Source: Xylanibacter ruminicola
GTDB taxonomy: Bacteria; Bacteroidota; Bacteroidia; Bacteroidales; Bacteroidaceae
DNA length: 64,000 bases
Assembly: GCF_900107775.1 (NCBI RefSeq)
Contig: NZ_FNRF01000007.1
Location: 62,001 to 126,000, forward strand
Direction: 5' to 3'
A program made the translations under genes and the position numbers. Shown here in pieces: positions 25,169 to 32,425 of this stretch (within the stretch, counting starts at the first letter, position 1; every line of letters begins with the position of its first letter). The notes beneath the pieces were generated by a model, which worked only from the letters and a program-made list of their open reading frames with translations, did no database searches and was not told where the DNA came from.

Positions 25169-25424
25169 GTAACGAGTATTAAGGATAAAAGCTGCTAACC
25201 AGGCAAACAATATCTGTTAGTACGTGGGTAAACGGCAAAAAACATGTAGGCAGCATGTAGGCTTTATGTAGGCTTTTGTGGGGCTTTATGTAGGCTTTAA
25301 ACTTTGTAACATATTGTGTAATAGGTGTTTAAGGCAAAAATATGTAGGCATGTAGGCTTATTGCATATTTTTTTATTGCAATTTCTCTGCCGCATTCAAA
25401 AATAATAATATTTTCATCGATTAT

Positions 25425-25456
25425 TTTGTTTATTCTCTAGAAAATGTGTATTTTTG
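25425..25456 (+). promoter_or_regulatory. promoter of the HU-like gene with embedded palindrome
   Basis: TTTG (25425-25428), 20 bp, TATTTTTG (25449-25456). The spacer contains TTCTCTAGAAAA, a partial copy of the palindrome found twice in the upstream array, so a bound protein would block RNA polymerase. Confidence 0.75.
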
Positions 25457-25478
25457 CAGCACTAAAAACGTATTACTT

Positions 25479-25877
25479 ATGAAATATAGATTAAAGAAAG
25501 AAACCAAACCAACGTTGCCCACTTTTGGCAAGTACAAGGCTGTGGCAGTTCACTACCACACCGTAGAGAGCAGGCAACTTATTAAAGAAGTAGCCCAACG
25601 CATGGGTACACATACATCTAATGTATTAGCTGTCATGTCGAGTGTAGCCGAGGTTGTAAACAATCATTTACGTGAGGGCGATCGTGTGCGCTTAGAGGAC
25701 TGGGGCATGATGAAACTCGAAATCGAAAGCGAAAAGGTTGACAATCTCAAAGATTTCAAAGCCAAGAAACACATCCGTGGTGTCCGCCTCCACTTCCTCC
25801 CTCAAAGCTACGAAGGCCACCAAGAACTCTACGAAGGTATCACCTTCGAGAAAGACAAAAACTATAGTGAAGAGTAA
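25479..25877 (+). CDS. HU-HIG-type DNA-binding protein
   Basis: 132-residue nucleoid-type protein of the IHF/HU superfamily. The start at ATG 25479 gives MKYRLKKETKPTLPTFGKY, followed by helices (TVESRQLIKEVAQRMG, LAVMSSVAEVVNNHL), the turn GDRVRLEDWGMMKLEIE and a C-terminal extension. Such proteins are often encoded next to VirE-type genes in Bacteroidales. An earlier in-frame ATG (25446) lies inside the promoter and is rejected. The last 21 coding bases before KNYSEE recur at 26799-26819. Confidence 0.88.
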   Translation: MKYRLKKETKPTLPTFGKYKAVAVHYHTVESRQLIKEVAQRMGTHTSNVLAVMSSVAEVVNNHLREGDRVRLEDWGMMKLEIESEKVDNLKDFKAKKHIRGVRLHFLPQSYEGHQELYEGITFEKDKNYSEE

Positions 25878-25960
25878 AATGTCAGACTTGGAAAAATAGT
25901 AGCGATATTTTGGTTGTTTCGAAAAATAGTTGTATATTTGCAGCAAAATCGGAATTAATT

Positions 25961-26779
25961 ATGAACAATGCAGACTTTTGGACTTCCATCCACAACATAA
26001 TTGCAGAGGGCTTTACGTCTGAAGGCCTGCAAAAACTTGATAGTTATGCAGAACAATTTATTAGCGGACGGTTGGTTTATCAACGATTTTCACCGCAGGA
26101 ACAGCATGGCTGCGCAGCGGGAGGTGCTACAAATGTCATTGCATCCCTGCTCGCGGGAGCAGAAATTGGCTCAGATAGCCAGGATTCGTCAGCACTCAGC
26201 GACTACCAAAGAGAGTGCCAACTTGGAGCGCAGCAAGAAAGTGTAATAGAGCGATGGGCAAAAGCTGTTGGAGTCTGGACAGAAAGTGTTGATGAGCAGT
26301 TGCCCAAGGTTCTTGGCGAACAGATTGCAGAGGGTGGTGAGGCTAAAGTTTATGATCATGGCTCTACACTGATAAAATCCATTGGCCTTGATTATTTTAT
26401 CCAGCCCATCTTTGCCCTCGACCGCATAACACTCCATAATACCTATTTCCCTGAGACTCGACTGACAGTTCTTGGCTTTGGACGCGACAAGAACGGGGAG
26501 TTTAAGATTATCGTTGAGCAACCCTTCATCGATGGTCAGCCAGTGAGCGATGAAGAGATTGCTGACTATATGCGTCAGATGGGCTTTGAACTAAAAAATC
26601 CTCGCAACTGGACCTATGCTACACCTGATATTTACCTCAGCGACATGCATGACGAAAATGTAATCCGTTCCAACAAGTCTGACGCTATTTTCGTCGTGGA
26701 TTGCGACATTCGTATCAACACCCCTGAGTTAAGACAAGGAGGAACAAGACGGATTTCGAATATGATTGTTTTGAAATAA
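25961..26779 (+). CDS. putative polyvalent protein kinase domain protein
   Basis: 272 residues from ATG 25961, with a -7 box TATATTTG at 25933-25940. Recognised motifs: QHGCAAGGATNVIASLLAGA near the N-terminus, then LGEQIAEGGEAKVYDHG (glycine-rich loop-like), LIKSIGLDYF (possible Lys), and a C-terminal YLSDMHDENVIRS (HDEN as catalytic loop) and VVDCDIRIN (DxD metal site). These match the kinase-like proteins found on Bacteroidales mobile elements; targets are unknown. The gene lies between two copies of the HU 3' end, suggesting insertion as a cassette. Confidence 0.75.
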   Translation: MNNADFWTSIHNIIAEGFTSEGLQKLDSYAEQFISGRLVYQRFSPQEQHGCAAGGATNVIASLLAGAEIGSDSQDSSALSDYQRECQLGAQQESVIERWAKAVGVWTESVDEQLPKVLGEQIAEGGEAKVYDHGSTLIKSIGLDYFIQPIFALDRITLHNTYFPETRLTVLGFGRDKNGEFKIIVEQPFIDGQPVSDEEIADYMRQMGFELKNPRNWTYATPDIYLSDMHDENVIRSNKSDAIFVVDCDIRINTPELRQGGTRRISNMIVLK

Positions 26780-26798
26780 TCAAATTTTGAGATTGCGC

Positions 26799-26837
26799 AT
26801 CACCTTCGAGAAAGACAAACTTTACACAGAGGAATGA
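26799..26837 (+). pseudogene. remnant of an HU-like gene 3' end
   Basis: The frame from 26799 reads ITFEKDKLYTEE then TGA, matching the C-terminus ITFEKDKNYSEE of the HU-like gene. The first 21 bases (26799-26819) are identical to 25839-25859. Its TGA overlaps the next ATG (26834) as ATGA, which suggests that HU and the nucleotidyltransferase were once directly coupled. Confidence 0.8.
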
Positions 26838-27136
26838 AAACGTCGCAAGAGTACATAGCTCTGTTACGAGAGCATCAGTCTGAGTTGCAGCAGCAGTTCG
26901 GAATAGTAAGCATGCGACTTTTTGGTTCAGTGGCTCGTGGTGATCATCGCGATGGTAGCGATATTGACTTATTCGTGGTTATGCCAGCCAAATTTTTTAA
27001 TTACATTTTGGCTGCCCAGTATTTGGAGGAACTCTTAGGATGCAAGGTCGATTTGATTCAGGATCATGACAATCTGCGTCCATTCTTCCGCGAACAAATA
27101 GAACGCGATGGCATCGATATCTTTACTGTAGCTTAA
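26834..27136 (+). CDS. MNT-type nucleotidyltransferase
   Basis: 100-residue minimal nucleotidyltransferase. The active-site motif is MRLFGSVARGDHRDGSDIDLFV (G-S then D-x-D). Such proteins often act as MntA antitoxins that modify a HEPN toxin by adding AMP, but no HEPN gene is adjacent here. It starts by ATGA overlap with the HU remnant. Its N-terminal helix (SQEYIALLREHQSELQQQFG) is usual for the family. It may also be part of the accessory cassette. Confidence 0.85.
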   Translation: MKTSQEYIALLREHQSELQQQFGIVSMRLFGSVARGDHRDGSDIDLFVVMPAKFFNYILAAQYLEELLGCKVDLIQDHDNLRPFFREQIERDGIDIFTVA

Positions 27137-27254
27137 AATCGTCGAGGATATTGCAGCAGTAACATGGCCAAAGGTCGTGGTTGGGAATAACTAAATAATA
27201 ACTTCTACCTGCTCAACAAATTCTTTGGAAAGAGGCTGCATTTCAAGAAGAGGC

Positions 27255-27578
27255 TTATATAAGTTTTATGCCATCACGTACAACGTTGTCGTAGAATGGG
27301 GTAATGCTGCTGGCATCCCATTCGGCTTTGGTGTACATAACGGGATTGATTTGTTCGTTGAGTTTCCAACCTAACTCAACAAAGGGGAAACTTACATCAT
27401 CGTAATCACTCTGTTCCAAGCGGTTCTTTGGCAGAACAATCAGGATATCCCAATCGGATCCTCTTTTTGCTTCGCCTCTCGCTCTTGAACCAAACAGAAT
27501 AACCAGACTGCCTTTGGGGGCAGACTCACGTGCAACTGCTTTGATTTGGTCGAGTACCTTTCTGTTTTTATCTGTCAT
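27255..27578 (-). CDS. nucleotidyltransferase domain protein
   Basis: 107 residues from ATG 27578. Active site LVILFGSRARGEAKRGSDWDILIV, followed by a helical region with ELGWKLNEQINPVMYTKAEW, as in stand-alone MNT proteins found with HEPN partners. No partner gene is next to it. It is convergent with the other nucleotidyltransferase; the 118 bp between them (27137-27254) show no gene, only a 16-codon ORF fragment. An upstream in-frame start (27626) overlaps its promoter. Confidence 0.83.
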   Translation of the reverse strand: MTDKNRKVLDQIKAVARESAPKGSLVILFGSRARGEAKRGSDWDILIVLPKNRLEQSDYDDVSFPFVELGWKLNEQINPVMYTKAEWDASSITPFYDNVVRDGIKLI

Positions 27579-27603
27579 ACAAAGATGTTTGTTTGTTCTG
27601 CTG

Positions 27604-27635
27604 CAAAAATAGACAAAATACTCCAAACATCCAAA
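27604..27635 (-). promoter_or_regulatory. promoter of the minus-strand nucleotidyltransferase
   Basis: Minus strand TTTG (27632-27635), 20-bp spacer, TATTTTTG (27604-27611). It excludes the longer ORF start at 27626. Confidence 0.7.
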
Positions 27636-27702
27636 TGTTTTGCAAAATATTTCTATTCTTTAGTTGTGCCGCAGGTGAAGGGGTGTTACAGTCCACGTCA
27701 TG

Positions 27703-28575
27703 TTAGTCGTTTTCTTCCAGCCACTTGGTAAGCACCTGGCAATACTCCTGGTGAGCATCGATAAAACAGGTGTGGCGCGAGTGGCGGAACAGATGCCATT
27801 GGCTGTGGGGGATATGCTCGTAGAGTGAGGCTGCTACAACGGGGGTACAGATGTCGCGTGTACCGCTACAGATAAGTGTAGGCTGAGAAATCTGGTCTAA
27901 CTTATCGGTGTATTCGAAGTCCTTCAGACTGCCGAGGGGCTGATACTCGTTGGGGCCCCAGCCATAGAGGTAGGCTTCGGCACCAGCACGCTTGGGACGA
28001 CGGAGACACTCGGGTGAGTGCTCATCAACACTAATAACAAACTGCTCAAAGTAATGATTGTTTGCCTGCAGATAGGCTTCATCATCCCATTTGCCTGTAG
28101 CTTCGGCATGGCGGATGGCTTCCTGATCTTCGTCCGACAGGTATTTGATAAGACGGTGCTGCTCGCTGGCCCATAAACTGCTGGAGGCATGGCCTGATGA
28201 CAGAATGAGCGACTTGATGCCTTGGGGCTGATGGTCGATGACATAGGCGATGGCCTGCATGGCTCCCCACGACTGGCCTAGTATATGTACGGCATCGAGC
28301 TGAAGATACTCGCGGATGGCGATAAGTTCGTCAATCCACGTCTTCTGTGTCCAAAGTTCTGGGTGTCCGTCGAGATAAGAATTGCCGCAACCTATCTGGT
28401 CGTACGAGATAACCTGTCGTCCTGTTTCGGCGATGCAGTCGAGCACCTCGAAATAGTTGTGCGTACTACCTGGACCGCCATGCAGCAACAATAGCGGTGC
28501 TTTCTCCGATGCCTCACCTACTATGCGGTAGTAGGTTTGGTAGCCCATAAACGGCATGTAGCCTTCTGTAATCAT
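27703..28575 (-). CDS. proline iminopeptidase-family alpha/beta hydrolase
   Basis: Serine hydrolase of 290 residues. The oxyanion motif HGGPGSTHNYF and the nucleophile elbow GQSWGAM are those of proline iminopeptidases; the catalytic Asp is probably in CSGTRDICTP and the His in SRHTCFID. No signal peptide. It follows the FHA gene by 3 bp and is the last of a three-gene operon. Whether it releases N-terminal proline or acts on other amides cannot be told. Confidence 0.88.
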   Translation of the reverse strand: MITEGYMPFMGYQTYYRIVGEASEKAPLLLLHGGPGSTHNYFEVLDCIAETGRQVISYDQIGCGNSYLDGHPELWTQKTWIDELIAIREYLQLDAVHILGQSWGAMQAIAYVIDHQPQGIKSLILSSGHASSSLWASEQHRLIKYLSDEDQEAIRHAEATGKWDDEAYLQANNHYFEQFVISVDEHSPECLRRPKRAGAEAYLYGWGPNEYQPLGSLKDFEYTDKLDQISQPTLICSGTRDICTPVVAASLYEHIPHSQWHLFRHSRHTCFIDAHQEYCQVLTKWLEEND

Positions 28576-28578
28576 ATT

Positions 28579-29109
28579 CTATTCTTCGTCGTTGGATGTG
28601 CGAAGGATGATAGAGGTGGCACCAAGGGTGAAGAGGGTGCCATCGCTGATAACGCGACGCTCTTTTGGAGTGAGCTCTACGTTATCGATAAAGGTGCCGG
28701 TGTTGCTGTTGTTGTCTTTCAGCGTGTAACGCAAGCCACCTTTCTTATCACGACTAACGGTGATGGTGCAATGATTGAGATCGACGCTGGGATCTACTGT
28801 CTCGAAAGCGGTATTGGCGGGATTGCCTTTCTGATAACGCCCAATGATGTTGTCGCCCATACGAAGAGGGATAACCTGCTTGTAATGGAATACGTTTTCG
28901 ATAACTACGATTGATCCGCAACCCTGTTCGTTGGCCTGCTCGTCGGGATTCTCGTCCTTCTGGCGCTCGCGAAGCTTGCTCACGCCGATACGGATACCAA
29001 ACTCCTTGCCGCAGTCGGGGCATTTGAAAACCAACGACTGACCAGCCTCGTACTTGGTCTCATCGAAGGTGATGTACTGGTCGCACTTAGGGCAGCGTAC
29101 TCTCTTCAT
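28579..29109 (-). CDS. zinc-ribbon and FHA domain protein
   Basis: 176-residue cytoplasmic protein. Two CxxC pairs near the N-terminus (CPKC, CPDC) form a zinc ribbon; from about residue 80 an FHA domain follows (IPLRMGDNIIGR, DLNHCTITVSR, LKDNNSNTGTFIDN), which binds phosphothreonine. It lies 3 bp from each neighbour in an operon with the SPOR/HU-CCDC81 protein and a peptidase. A link with Ser/Thr kinases is possible, but none is encoded alongside. Confidence 0.9.
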   Translation of the reverse strand: MKRVRCPKCDQYITFDETKYEAGQSLVFKCPDCGKEFGIRIGVSKLRERQKDENPDEQANEQGCGSIVVIENVFHYKQVIPLRMGDNIIGRYQKGNPANTAFETVDPSVDLNHCTITVSRDKKGGLRYTLKDNNSNTGTFIDNVELTPKERRVISDGTLFTLGATSIILRTSNDEE

Positions 29110-29112
29110 TGA

Positions 29113-30216
29113 TTATTTTTTCTCGTTATATTTGTAAACCCACGATTCGGCCAAATCCTTTTCTTTGGCTATCTTCTGTAACTGGGTATAAGCATCGGCT
29201 TGATTCTCATAGTGACCGTAAACGATACGGGTAATATTGTTGTGCACATAAATCTCGGCACCTTTGTAACCACGCTCTGCCAAGTTGTTGATGAAAATCT
29301 CAGCATTCTGCTTGTTAACATGGCTGGCCAGCACAATGCAGTAACCCTCGCGAGTACTGTCGGTCTTGATGGCAACGGGCTTGGTAGCCTCGGCTGGCTT
29401 AGCGGGCTTGATGGTATCGAGTATAGCCTCGGCAGTTTTAACTGCGGCAGGCTTCTGAGCATCCTTACGCTTAAAATCGATGGCGCTGGTGTTAGTGTCC
29501 TTCGAGGTCATCATGCCAAACAGAATCTGATTGTTCAGATTGTTGATGGTGCTCTTCATCAGCTCGGTCTTGCCAGTAGGCATAGCTACAAAGAACACAG
29601 CTAACAGGATGGCGGCAACAGCAACGGCATTGCGAATCCACGAGAACTTGATGCGAACCACATCGGTATCGTCGTCGTTGATATCAACCAAGTTCTGCTG
29701 CAGTACGCTGTTAACCTCGGGCTCGGGCTTGGGTTCGGGCTTCATCTCCACAACCTTGGCTTCAGGAGTTTCCTCAACCTCTGGTTGGGCGACACCCTTA
29801 ATCATGCTCATCTCGAACGAGTTGAGTCCATACAAACTTGGCGTAAGAATGCCAGCCTCGCAAGGGGTGAACACGTAGTTACCATCCTCGTTAAGCTCTA
29901 TTATACCTATATTATTAAGCTCGTAGCGACCTTCGTTCTGCAGGATTTGCGTCAGTTCGTTCACTTCGTCCTCAATACGCTGAAGGGCCTCTGGGTAGCT
30001 GATGTCGTAAGCCTCGATGTACGACTGGGCCAGAAGTGAATCGTTAATCTTAAGTTGTGGGTTAAAACCTAATGTACGGAGTGGGGGAAGGAAGGCCTGT
30101 TCGTCTTCCTCGTATCTTGCTTCAACATGGTGCGCCATGAATCCGCCCAAACCGGGCACAATCACGCAGTCGTTGTCGAGCAACAGTATCTCAATATGTC
30201 TTTCTAATTCAATCAC
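29113..30216 (-). CDS. HU-CCDC81 and SPOR domain membrane protein
   Basis: Cell-envelope protein with an N-terminal HU-CCDC81-type region (VIELERHIEILLLDNDCVIVP, then FNPQLKINDSLLAQSY), a single membrane helix near residue 210 (AVAVAAILLAVFFVAM), and a C-terminal SPOR domain (GYCIVLASHVNKQNAEIFINNL) that binds denuded peptidoglycan at division sites. I start it at GTG 30216 (367 residues). A longer ORF to 30252 is excluded because the promoter covers it. First gene of the operon. Confidence 0.87.
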   Translation of the reverse strand: MIELERHIEILLLDNDCVIVPGLGGFMAHHVEARYEEDEQAFLPPLRTLGFNPQLKINDSLLAQSYIEAYDISYPEALQRIEDEVNELTQILQNEGRYELNNIGIIELNEDGNYVFTPCEAGILTPSLYGLNSFEMSMIKGVAQPEVEETPEAKVVEMKPEPKPEPEVNSVLQQNLVDINDDDTDVVRIKFSWIRNAVAVAAILLAVFFVAMPTGKTELMKSTINNLNNQILFGMMTSKDTNTSAIDFKRKDAQKPAAVKTAEAILDTIKPAKPAEATKPVAIKTDSTREGYCIVLASHVNKQNAEIFINNLAERGYKGAEIYVHNNITRIVYGHYENQADAYTQLQKIAKEKDLAESWVYKYNEKK

Positions 30217-30221
30217 GGGTG

Positions 30222-30253
30222 CAAAATTACTGTATTTTTTCGACATAAACAAA
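30222..30253 (-). promoter_or_regulatory. promoter of the SPOR protein operon
   Basis: Minus strand TTTG (30250-30253), 20-bp spacer, TAATTTTG (30222-30229). It ends 5 bp before GTG 30216, so transcription and translation should start at nearly the same base. Confidence 0.75.
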
Positions 30254-30272
30254 TAAAAGAAACTTAAAATGC

Positions 30273-30302
30273 TTGTGATATTAAAAATTTAGTGTACCTT
30301 TG
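30273..30302 (+). promoter_or_regulatory. promoter of ugd
   Basis: TTG (30273-30275), 19 bp, TACCTTTG (30295-30302), 23 bp before ATG 30326. Confidence 0.7.
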
Positions 30303-30325
30303 CACAAAATTTAGTTGTTAACAGT

Positions 30326-31645
30326 ATGAATATTGCTATTGTAGGAACCGGATATGTAGGCTTGGTATCGGGAACATGCTTTGCCGATACAGGAGCAAAT
30401 GTTACGTGTGTAGACGTTGATGAAAAGAAAATAGAACGCCTGAAGAACGGTGAAATCCCCATCTACGAACCAGGACTCGACGAGTTGGTAAAGAAGAATG
30501 TGGCCGCTGGTCGCTTGAAGTTCACTACCGACTTGGCCTCTGTACTCGATGATGTGGAGATTGTTTTCTCGGCTGTAGGTACACCTCCCGATGAGGATGG
30601 CTCGGCCGATTTGAAATACGTGCTGCAGGTGGCTAAGACCATCGGTCAGAACCTGAAAAAGTACGTGGTTGTTGTAACCAAGAGTACTGTACCGGTAGGT
30701 ACTGCCAAAAAGGTACGTAAGGCTATCGAGGACGAATTGGCTAAGCGTGGTGTAGATATCGAGTTCGACGTGGCTTCGAACCCGGAGTTCCTGAAAGAGG
30801 GTAACGCCATTAAGGACTTTATGAGTCCCGACCGTGTGGTAGTAGGTGTTGAGAGCGAGAAGGCCAAGAAAACGCTGACCAAGCTTTACAAGCCTTTCCT
30901 GATTAATAATTTCCGTGTGATTTTCATGGATATTCCATCGGCCGAGATGACTAAATATGCTGCCAACTCGATGCTGGCTACCCGTATCTCGTTCATGAAT
31001 GATATTGCCAACCTTTGCGAGCGTGTTGGTGCCGATGTTAACATGGTGCGCGCTGGTATCGGTAGCGATACGCGTATCGGTCGTAAGTTCCTGTATGCAG
31101 GTTGCGGTTATGGTGGCTCTTGCTTCCCCAAGGATGTAAAGGCGTTGATTAAGACTGCCGACCAGAATGGCTACTCGATGGAGGTTCTGAAGGCCGTTGA
31201 GCGTGTGAACGAAAAACAGAAGAGCGTGCTGTTTGAGAAGCTGGTTAAGGCATTTGGTAGCGTTGAGGCTCTGAAAGGTAAGACCATCGCCATGTGGGGA
31301 CTCTCGTTCAAGCCTGAGACTGATGATATGCGCGAATCAACTGCCCTTGTGATGATTGCCAAACTGCTTGAGGCTGGCTGTAACGTACGTGTTTACGACC
31401 CCATTGCTATGGATGAGTGTAAGCGTAGAATCGGCGAAACGGTAACCTATTGTCGCGACATGTATGATGTGGTGCTGGATGCCGACGCTCTGTTGCTGCT
31501 CACCGAGTGGAAGGAGTTCCGCCTGCCAGGATGGGGGGTAATCAAGAAGGCTATGAAGCGCCCTCTGGTTATCGATGGTCGTAACATCTTTGATACAGAG
31601 GAACTTGATGAGAATGGCTTTGAATATCATTGTATAGGTAAGTAA
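30326..31645 (+). CDS. ugd: UDP-glucose 6-dehydrogenase
   Basis: Oxidises UDP-glucose to UDP-glucuronate with two NAD+, for uronate-containing surface sugars. The NAD motif is GTGYVGLVSG (7-16). The catalytic cysteine is in YGGSCFPKDVKAL. ASNPEFLKEGNAIKDF is the family substrate motif, and the C-terminal third is a second Rossmann fold (MRESTALVMIAKLLEAG). At 439 residues it is complete. It is likely co-transcribed with the lipoprotein gene that starts right after the stop. Confidence 0.95.
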   Translation: MNIAIVGTGYVGLVSGTCFADTGANVTCVDVDEKKIERLKNGEIPIYEPGLDELVKKNVAAGRLKFTTDLASVLDDVEIVFSAVGTPPDEDGSADLKYVLQVAKTIGQNLKKYVVVVTKSTVPVGTAKKVRKAIEDELAKRGVDIEFDVASNPEFLKEGNAIKDFMSPDRVVVGVESEKAKKTLTKLYKPFLINNFRVIFMDIPSAEMTKYAANSMLATRISFMNDIANLCERVGADVNMVRAGIGSDTRIGRKFLYAGCGYGGSCFPKDVKALIKTADQNGYSMEVLKAVERVNEKQKSVLFEKLVKAFGSVEALKGKTIAMWGLSFKPETDDMRESTALVMIAKLLEAGCNVRVYDPIAMDECKRRIGETVTYCRDMYDVVLDADALLLLTEWKEFRLPGWGVIKKAMKRPLVIDGRNIFDTEELDENGFEYHCIGK

Positions 31646-32425
31646 ATGAAGAGGTTATTAACGATATCAATGTTGATGGTTTTTCTGGTGTCTTGTAACC
31701 AGAAAAACTCATCAGCGTTGCCCGACGATAAGGCGGCAAAGGAGATGCTCCAGGGAGTTTGGGTAGATGAGGAGAGTGGCGATGTGTCGTTCCGTGTAAG
31801 TGGCGATACGCTCTACTTTGCCGATGCTACCAGTATGCCTACCTATTTCCGCATCTACAAGGATTCGCTTTATCTGGCATCGGGCACGGCTTATAGTATC
31901 GTTAAACATACCGAACATCTCTTCTGGTTTAATAATCAGAATGGTGATTTGTTGAAACTGCAGAAGAGCGACAATGCTGATGATGCTGATATAGAGACAA
32001 CTGCTCCGAGTGTGCTAACCTATACCCATCAGGTTAAGATCGACTCGGTGGCTGCCTATAACGGCAATCGCTACCATTGGTATATTGCCATTAATCCTAC
32101 CAAGTATAAAGTCACAAAGCGTACTTTTAACGAGGACGGACTGGAAGTAGAGAATGTGTACTACGATAACATCATGCACATTAGTGTTTTCCAAGGTGCG
32201 CGACAGATCTATTCGAGTGATTTCCATAAGCAGCAGTACCAAGGTCTGGTACCTGCCGAATTCTTAAACGATGCCATCCTGGCTAATATGACCTTTAGTC
32301 ATATTGATGCCGCAGGCTTGCATTTTAACGCTACACTATGTATCCCTGATGGCGCTACCTGTTATATGGTGGAATCAACCATCAGTTATACGGGTGTGCT
32401 ATCGATGCAGTTAGTAGAGTATTAA
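31646..32425 (+). CDS. DUF4738-like lipoprotein
   Basis: 259-residue lipoprotein with lipidated Cys17 (VFLVSC). The mature part starts with a GVWVDEESGD segment like lipocalin-type proteins, then beta-rich sequence with VKIDSVAAYNGNRYHWY. I recall such proteins as DUF4738 in Bacteroidota, with modest certainty. Function unknown. The ATG follows the ugd TAA directly. The stop overlaps the convergent nudC stop by 4 bp. Confidence 0.78.
   Translation: MKRLLTISMLMVFLVSCNQKNSSALPDDKAAKEMLQGVWVDEESGDVSFRVSGDTLYFADATSMPTYFRIYKDSLYLASGTAYSIVKHTEHLFWFNNQNGDLLKLQKSDNADDADIETTAPSVLTYTHQVKIDSVAAYNGNRYHWYIAINPTKYKVTKRTFNEDGLEVENVYYDNIMHISVFQGARQIYSSDFHKQQYQGLVPAEFLNDAILANMTFSHIDAAGLHFNATLCIPDGATCYMVESTISYTGVLSMQLVEY

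Larger units (their letters stand above)
24853..25357. repeat. mirrored iteron-like array of GCCTACAT boxes
   Basis: Five GCCTACAT copies in forward orientation start at 24853, 24861, 24916, 24938 and 24949; six ATGTAGGC (reverse) copies start at 25244, 25255, 25266, 25288, 25342 and 25350. Start-to-start steps from the outside in are 8, 55, 22, 11 on the left and 8, 54, 22, 11, 11 on the right, a near mirror image with helical-turn spacing. It fills most of the gene-free 24752-25478 between the VirE-type and HU-like genes. It could be an origin or a protein-binding region. Confidence 0.85.

Noticed and set aside
24853..25357. The octamer cluster as a CRISPR array
   Set aside because: Repeat units are only 8 bp, both orientations occur and spacers are 0 to 47 bp; no cas genes are present.
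25446..25478. N-terminal extension of the HU-like gene from ATG 25446
   Set aside because: The ATG lies inside the promoter (its -7 box is 25449-25456), upstream of any possible transcript start.
26001..26246. Alternative ORF inside the kinase-like gene
   Set aside because: The main frame matches the kinase-like family from its first residues and has its own promoter; this frame has no such content.
27137..27254. Small ORF fragments between the nucleotidyltransferases
   Set aside because: 16-codon frame on the minus strand and shorter ones on the plus strand; no recognisable content.
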